Shown here in pieces: positions 60,225 to 64,000 of a stretch of 64,000 nucleotides of DNA. The stretch is from Mixophyes australis (Eukaryota > Chordata > Amphibia > Anura > Limnodynastidae), in NCBI GenBank assembly GCA_036250195.1, contig JAVHZZ010000002.1:370645124-370709123 (forward strand), read 5' to 3'. Below the pieces are notes generated by a model. That model had not been told where the DNA came from, did no database searches, and was given only the letters and a program-made list of their open reading frames with translations. Within the stretch, counting starts at the first letter, position 1. The number at the start of each line of letters is the position of its first letter. The translations under genes and the position numbers were made by a program.

Positions 60225-61435
60225 TGTGTCAGAATCTGTATAAGAAGGAGCTCTGTTTGACTAGTATCTAGTATCATACCATCTGTAACTTATGGAAAGA
60301 TTGCTAGTACCAAAAACTGGCTTGTGTAACTGTCTTTATTAGGACACTTGAGACAATAAAACATCACTGCTTCAAGACCCTGCTTTCACAACTACTTACC
60401 TGCTGTAATTCCTGTGACCTACAGATTAGACTAATGTAATCCATTATCCGGCTGTTCTGAGGATGGGACTGTCACAGATTTCTGGTGGCAAGTAGTGAGA
60501 TAACCCCAGGCGTGCACCAGTCAGGAAAGCCGAGTTATTCAGGAGAGGAATAACTGCAGCCAGAAGAATGGATGGGATGTCTGATTACATCAATGTGTTC
60601 AGGGCAGACCTTGAGACTCTGGGCAGTGCCAAGGGCATTGATATCAGCCATTCGGCCAACCAGGAAGGAGATGAGAGTGGCACTGAGAGAATGGCACCTA
60701 AAACATGGTACCCCGGCAGAGGAAACTGATTTCAGCAGTGGACAAGGTGACGGCCCAGTTGAAAACCGGGAATAAGGTGAACAATAGCAGAGAGAGTTAC
60801 TCAGAAGGATGCAGTTCAAGGTGCCGTTATGGAGCCTAGTGGTGGCAGCAGCACCCCCTGCTGACATGTGTGTCAGAATGTGTATAAAAAGAGCACTGGT
60901 TTGTATGGAAATGTATCATTATTGTTCCATCTGATCACTGGTACCTTAAACCAGTGTGAACTATCCTTGTTAGGACACTTGAGCTAATAAACATCATTTT
61001 GCTTCAAGATCTTGTGACTGATTCCCTGATGTAATTCCAGTGACCTGCAGATTAGATCCAAATCTAATCCGTTCTCCTGCTGTTCTGAGGTTGGAACCCA
61101 GCGTCTAGCATCAACGCTCTGCCCACCACCTAGCAGCTCAGGCCAGGGAGGAACCATCCACAGCACCCTGTTCTACCGGAAGAGGTCAGGGATACCAGCC
61201 CAGGTGCCCAATGAGGGGGTACACTAGCAGCAACAGTTACCCAGGACGCGGTTCTAGGTGCCGGTGTAGGAGCCTAGTGGTGGCAGCATCGTAAGCCCCT
61301 CCTACTGCGGTTAGAGGGCGCATATGGAAGAAAGAAGGGGACAGTGGCAAAGCAAGCTCAGCCGGTCCCCAGCAACACAACAGACAGGATGGCATCGGAG
61401 GTCCACCCTGTTACAGCGTCCAACTCTGCATGAGA
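60225..61435 (+). repeat. Two direct LTR-like copies (family as at 30835)
   Basis: Two colinear blocks about 650 bp apart begin tgtgtcagaatctgtataag (60226) and tgtgtcagaatgtgtataaa (60869). Each has a TATA-like box (60236-60243 and 60882-60890) and AATAAA (60355-60360 and 60986-60991). Each then has ttgcttcaaga/ctgcttcaaga and a region with cctagtggtggcagcag. TATA followed by AATAAA within about 120 bp is LTR-like. No gag or pol is seen between them. Confidence 0.5.
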
Positions 61436-61439
61436 GGCC

Positions 61440-62480
61440 CTTCCTCTTTGGGCTGTCTTCAGAATTGGTCTAATCCTGGACCAAAATAAGTATAATAAAA
61501 TAAGCATCACTTTATTTTTACACAATGTCATTGGAAATGAAAGATACGTTTGATGAGAGAATGCCAGAGGACATTGGGTTCAACAGTCAGGTTTAGGCTG
61601 GAGCTTGCTGCATTAGATATGCTGTGTGTGACAACTGCAAATTTTCATTGAAGTTGTTTGCAATAGAGGAGATACAAGTCCTCAGTGTGTCCTTCGATCT
61701 TGCATAGTTTTTCCTGAAAGTGTTTAAATTTGAAGATTATAACAATACTTTTATTTCAGTGTATTTATTCCAATATGCTTCAAAAAAAAAAATGAAAGTC
61801 CTATTTGCCTCCCCATTGCATTTGCTGATGTAAATTACACATCATAAATGTCTGATTACTTATTTGCAGTGTTGTCGTACATAAAGGGTTAATCATCTGA
61901 TGGTGTAGGAGTCACAGTATACTAAAAATTATGTATTACCCGCCATGAATACAGATCAACAAGGGACTGTTTTTATGTGCACAATGCATACAAGCCAATG
62001 AAAGATTTTCCTTGTGTAGCGAACACATGCAATCACGTAATTACAATTTTCCTTGGTTTTTTATTGAACTTAAATAGGTGTCATCAACAGACCCAGTTTC
62101 AATCTAATTGCTTAGCTGATACAAACCCAGCTAGTCTGGTGCCTCCTGCTTATGTATATCACGCATGGTCAGTCTTATCTGCCATTTACAAGCTCATGGA
62201 TATTTATGATCTACTTTGCTATGTGGGAAACACTGGCCAGAATCCTGAGCTGTAAATACTGGATACAATATATCTGAAAATGAAAAATACTGTGATTCAG
62301 TGCATGGAAGCAAAGGTTTGTCAAATTCTTTTGTCAAGATGAAGAAGGGTGAGGTTGGTTCTAAAATCATTTTGTTCCCCTTTCCTACACGTCTTAATAA
62401 AAGGAAAACTTCACAAAAAAGTTTGACTCCTGTAGTGTAGTACACTTGTATGTCCTGGCTACATTGAGCACAATGCTACC
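61440..62480. other. Non-coding, nothing recognised
   Basis: No supported features. Confidence 0.4.
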
Positions 62481-62482
62481 TC

Positions 62483-62750
62483 CAGGGCTGCCAAGAGTAA
62501 TTTGGGACAGCAACTTTCTGGGCCCCCCTCCACACAAAGCAGGAGAAGGGATGTGCGCTGCCCCCTCACCGGCAATTGAATCTTCCCCATACTCTTACTT
62601 CATTATTAAATTAGTTTGAAGTTTAAAATTTTATGTAATTTTCTCTCATCATTATTAAATTTATGTTTAAGGGTTTTTGAGCACCTCTTACTTTTTAGCA
62701 TGCAATATATAAGACATACGTTATAATAAAACATAACATTTAACACGCCA
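62483..62750. mobile_element. hAT-like terminus related to 3702-5619
   Basis: cagggctgccaagagtaat followed by gggccccc matches the reversed right end of the 3702-5619 element. The partner end was not found; probably truncated. Confidence 0.45.
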
Positions 62751-62751
62751 C

Positions 62752-62900
62752 CCCCCCAGCCACATCATGCCACCTCACAGCCACATCATGATATCATGAC
62801 ATCCCCACAGCCACATCACGCCACCCCTATAGCCACATCACGCCACCTCCACAGACACATCATAACCCCACTGACACATCATAATCCCCCTAGACAAATC
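62752..62900. repeat. Minisatellite of about 22 bp, CCACATCA-rich
   Basis: Units such as agccacatcacgccacccct repeat with variation, ending in cacatcataatccccc. Confidence 0.7.
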
Positions 62901-62904
62901 CCCT

Positions 62905-63160
62905 TAGATTGTACGATCCTTTGAGCAGGGTCTTCTCTCCTCCTGTCTTCACCACTTTTAACTCTGCTCGCCAGCTACCTAGCCTTACTCCTTGAGGACA
63001 CTCTTCCCCCATCCCAAATAATAACCCCCCCTACCCAATCAAATCACCCTGGTATCCTCCATCATGGCTTTAACCTTCCAGCAGAAATTTACCCACAAAT
63101 TCAACAAAAATAAAAAGTTTAGTAAAACTCCTCAGCAAAATAGAAAAGGGAAAATAGTAA
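62905..63160. repeat. Retroposon 3' fragment next to the SINE
   Basis: ttagattgtacgatcctttg and agcagggtcttctctcc are typical of the 3' part of L2/CR1-like elements. The remainder (63000-63160) is not recognised. Confidence 0.4.
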
Positions 63161-63164
63161 ATCT

Positions 63165-63490
63165 CAGCATGGTGGCTCAGTGGTTAGCACTTCTGCCTTA
63201 CAGCACTGGGGTCATGAGTTCAATTCCCAATCATGCCCTTATCTGTGTGGAGTTTGTATGTTCTCCCCGTGTTTGCGTGGGTTTTCTCCGGATGCTCCGG
63301 TTTCCTCCCACACTCCAAAAACATACTAGGGGGTTAATTAGCTGCTAACAAATTGACCCTAGTCGGTGTGTCTGTCTGTGTGTGTGTTAGGGAATTTAGA
63401 TTGTAAGCCCCAATGGGGCAGGGACTGATGTGCGTGAGTTCTCTGTACAGCGCTGCCGAATCAGTGGCACTATATAAATAAATGGTGATT
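63165..63490 (+). mobile_element. tRNA-derived SINE, full-length, plus strand
   Basis: Head catggtggctcagtggttag (A box TGGCTCAGTGG) and gggtcatgagttcaattccc (B-box-like), then core gtgtttgcgtgggttttctc and ctccggtttcctccc, a TG-rich tract, ggggcagggactgatgtgcg, and the tail ctatataaataaatggtga. Best preserved of the three copies. Confidence 0.88.
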
Positions 63491-63494
63491 GTCA

Positions 63495-64000
63495 TGTGCA
63501 AGCTAATTTTTAGGCATAAATCTGCAAATATATGTTTGTGAATTACTTCCTAGAAATAGTGTGACCTGGTTCTCTTAGAAGCTGTTAGATCAATGGGTTT
63601 TGTGGATGTTAAACCACCCAGGGGGGCTGGTAGATAAGGATAGCACCTTATACCATTTATGGCAGGATGGCAAATGTGAATGCCTTTGAGGAGATCTCTT
63701 GCAAGACAATGAAATCTCACACATGTTTGGGAGGCCCCAGACAGGCCGACTGCAGAGACTGGGTTGTATGTTAATGACAGACTCAAGCTGAATAAGGGCA
63801 CAGGAAAAGATCATATCATTTTCTCCAATATCATACATACCAGAGGCATGTGTGGTATGCAGATGAAGGGAAACTTAGGACCTGTTGTGTGAAGGTAAAA
63901 TCATGTTCGTAAACCATACTGTTGAAAAGTTAGGACGGTGTAAAGAAAACTTGACTTAGAGGTATTCAAACAGCAAAGTCATAAGACCCTAATTTGCATT
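63495..64000. other. Non-coding, nothing recognised
   Basis: No supported features up to the window end. Confidence 0.4.

Noticed and set aside
63165..63240. A possible functional tRNA gene
   Set aside because: Only the A-box and B-box-like parts of a tRNA head are present, followed directly by the SINE core; no cloverleaf can be completed.
63064..63348. Open frames across the SINE copies here and at 51237-51434
   Set aside because: The same peptide arises from the SINE core in both copies; it is a repeat shadow.

Overview
This window looks like non-coding DNA from a large, repeat-rich vertebrate genome, most likely a frog or toad (inference). It shows Tc1/mariner transposons of several lineages, L1 and L2 type LINEs, a Penelope-like element, a tRNA-derived SINE, long-hairpin MITEs, hAT elements with 8-bp target duplications, and many (AT)n tracts. 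There are no operons, ribosome binding sites or dense open frames. I found no convincing intact host gene. Nearly every recognisable coding stretch is a decayed transposase, reverse transcriptase or recombinase.

Layout. 0.4-3.6 kb: a MITE, AT microsatellites, a 25-bp minisatellite, and a minus-strand Tc1 relic. 3.6-6.4 kb: a chain of insertions separated by (AT)n: a hAT-type element (3702-5619) carrying a 60-bp purine-rich minisatellite, a minus-strand solo LTR (5657-6147), and a decayed 5S rRNA copy (6202-6318). 7490-8504: a second solo LTR with a 4-bp target duplication. 10.6-14.5 kb: a Tc1 element broken by a short retroposon and by a 5'-truncated L1. 17.6-21.4 kb: a MITE, a possible LTR, and a third Tc1 whose transposase has DD35E spacing and whose leader carries a 243-bp tandem duplication. 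22-30 kb: a minisatellite, MITEs, a hAT, a Tc1 derivative keeping only the N-terminal half of its transposase, and an L2 LINE. 30-38 kb: a 233-bp hairpin MITE, an LTR-like repeat, an L1 tail and small tandem duplications. 37.9-40.6 kb: a minus-strand Penelope-like element. 44.8-46.7 kb: a tyrosine-recombinase gene relic, interrupted by a DNA transposon and still showing splice sites. 48-64 kb: MITEs, SINEs, an L1 tail inside a MITE, LTR-like direct repeats, and long unremarkable intergenic or intronic sequence.

The relics do not form a pathway; they record successive insertions. The points most worth follow-up are the tyrosine-recombinase relic, the insertions strung along (AT)n tracts, the nested insertions with visible target duplications, and the DD35E Tc1 with its leader duplication. 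Family assignments rest on recognised motifs and repeat ends, not on database searches, and most outer boundaries are good to about 10-50 bases.
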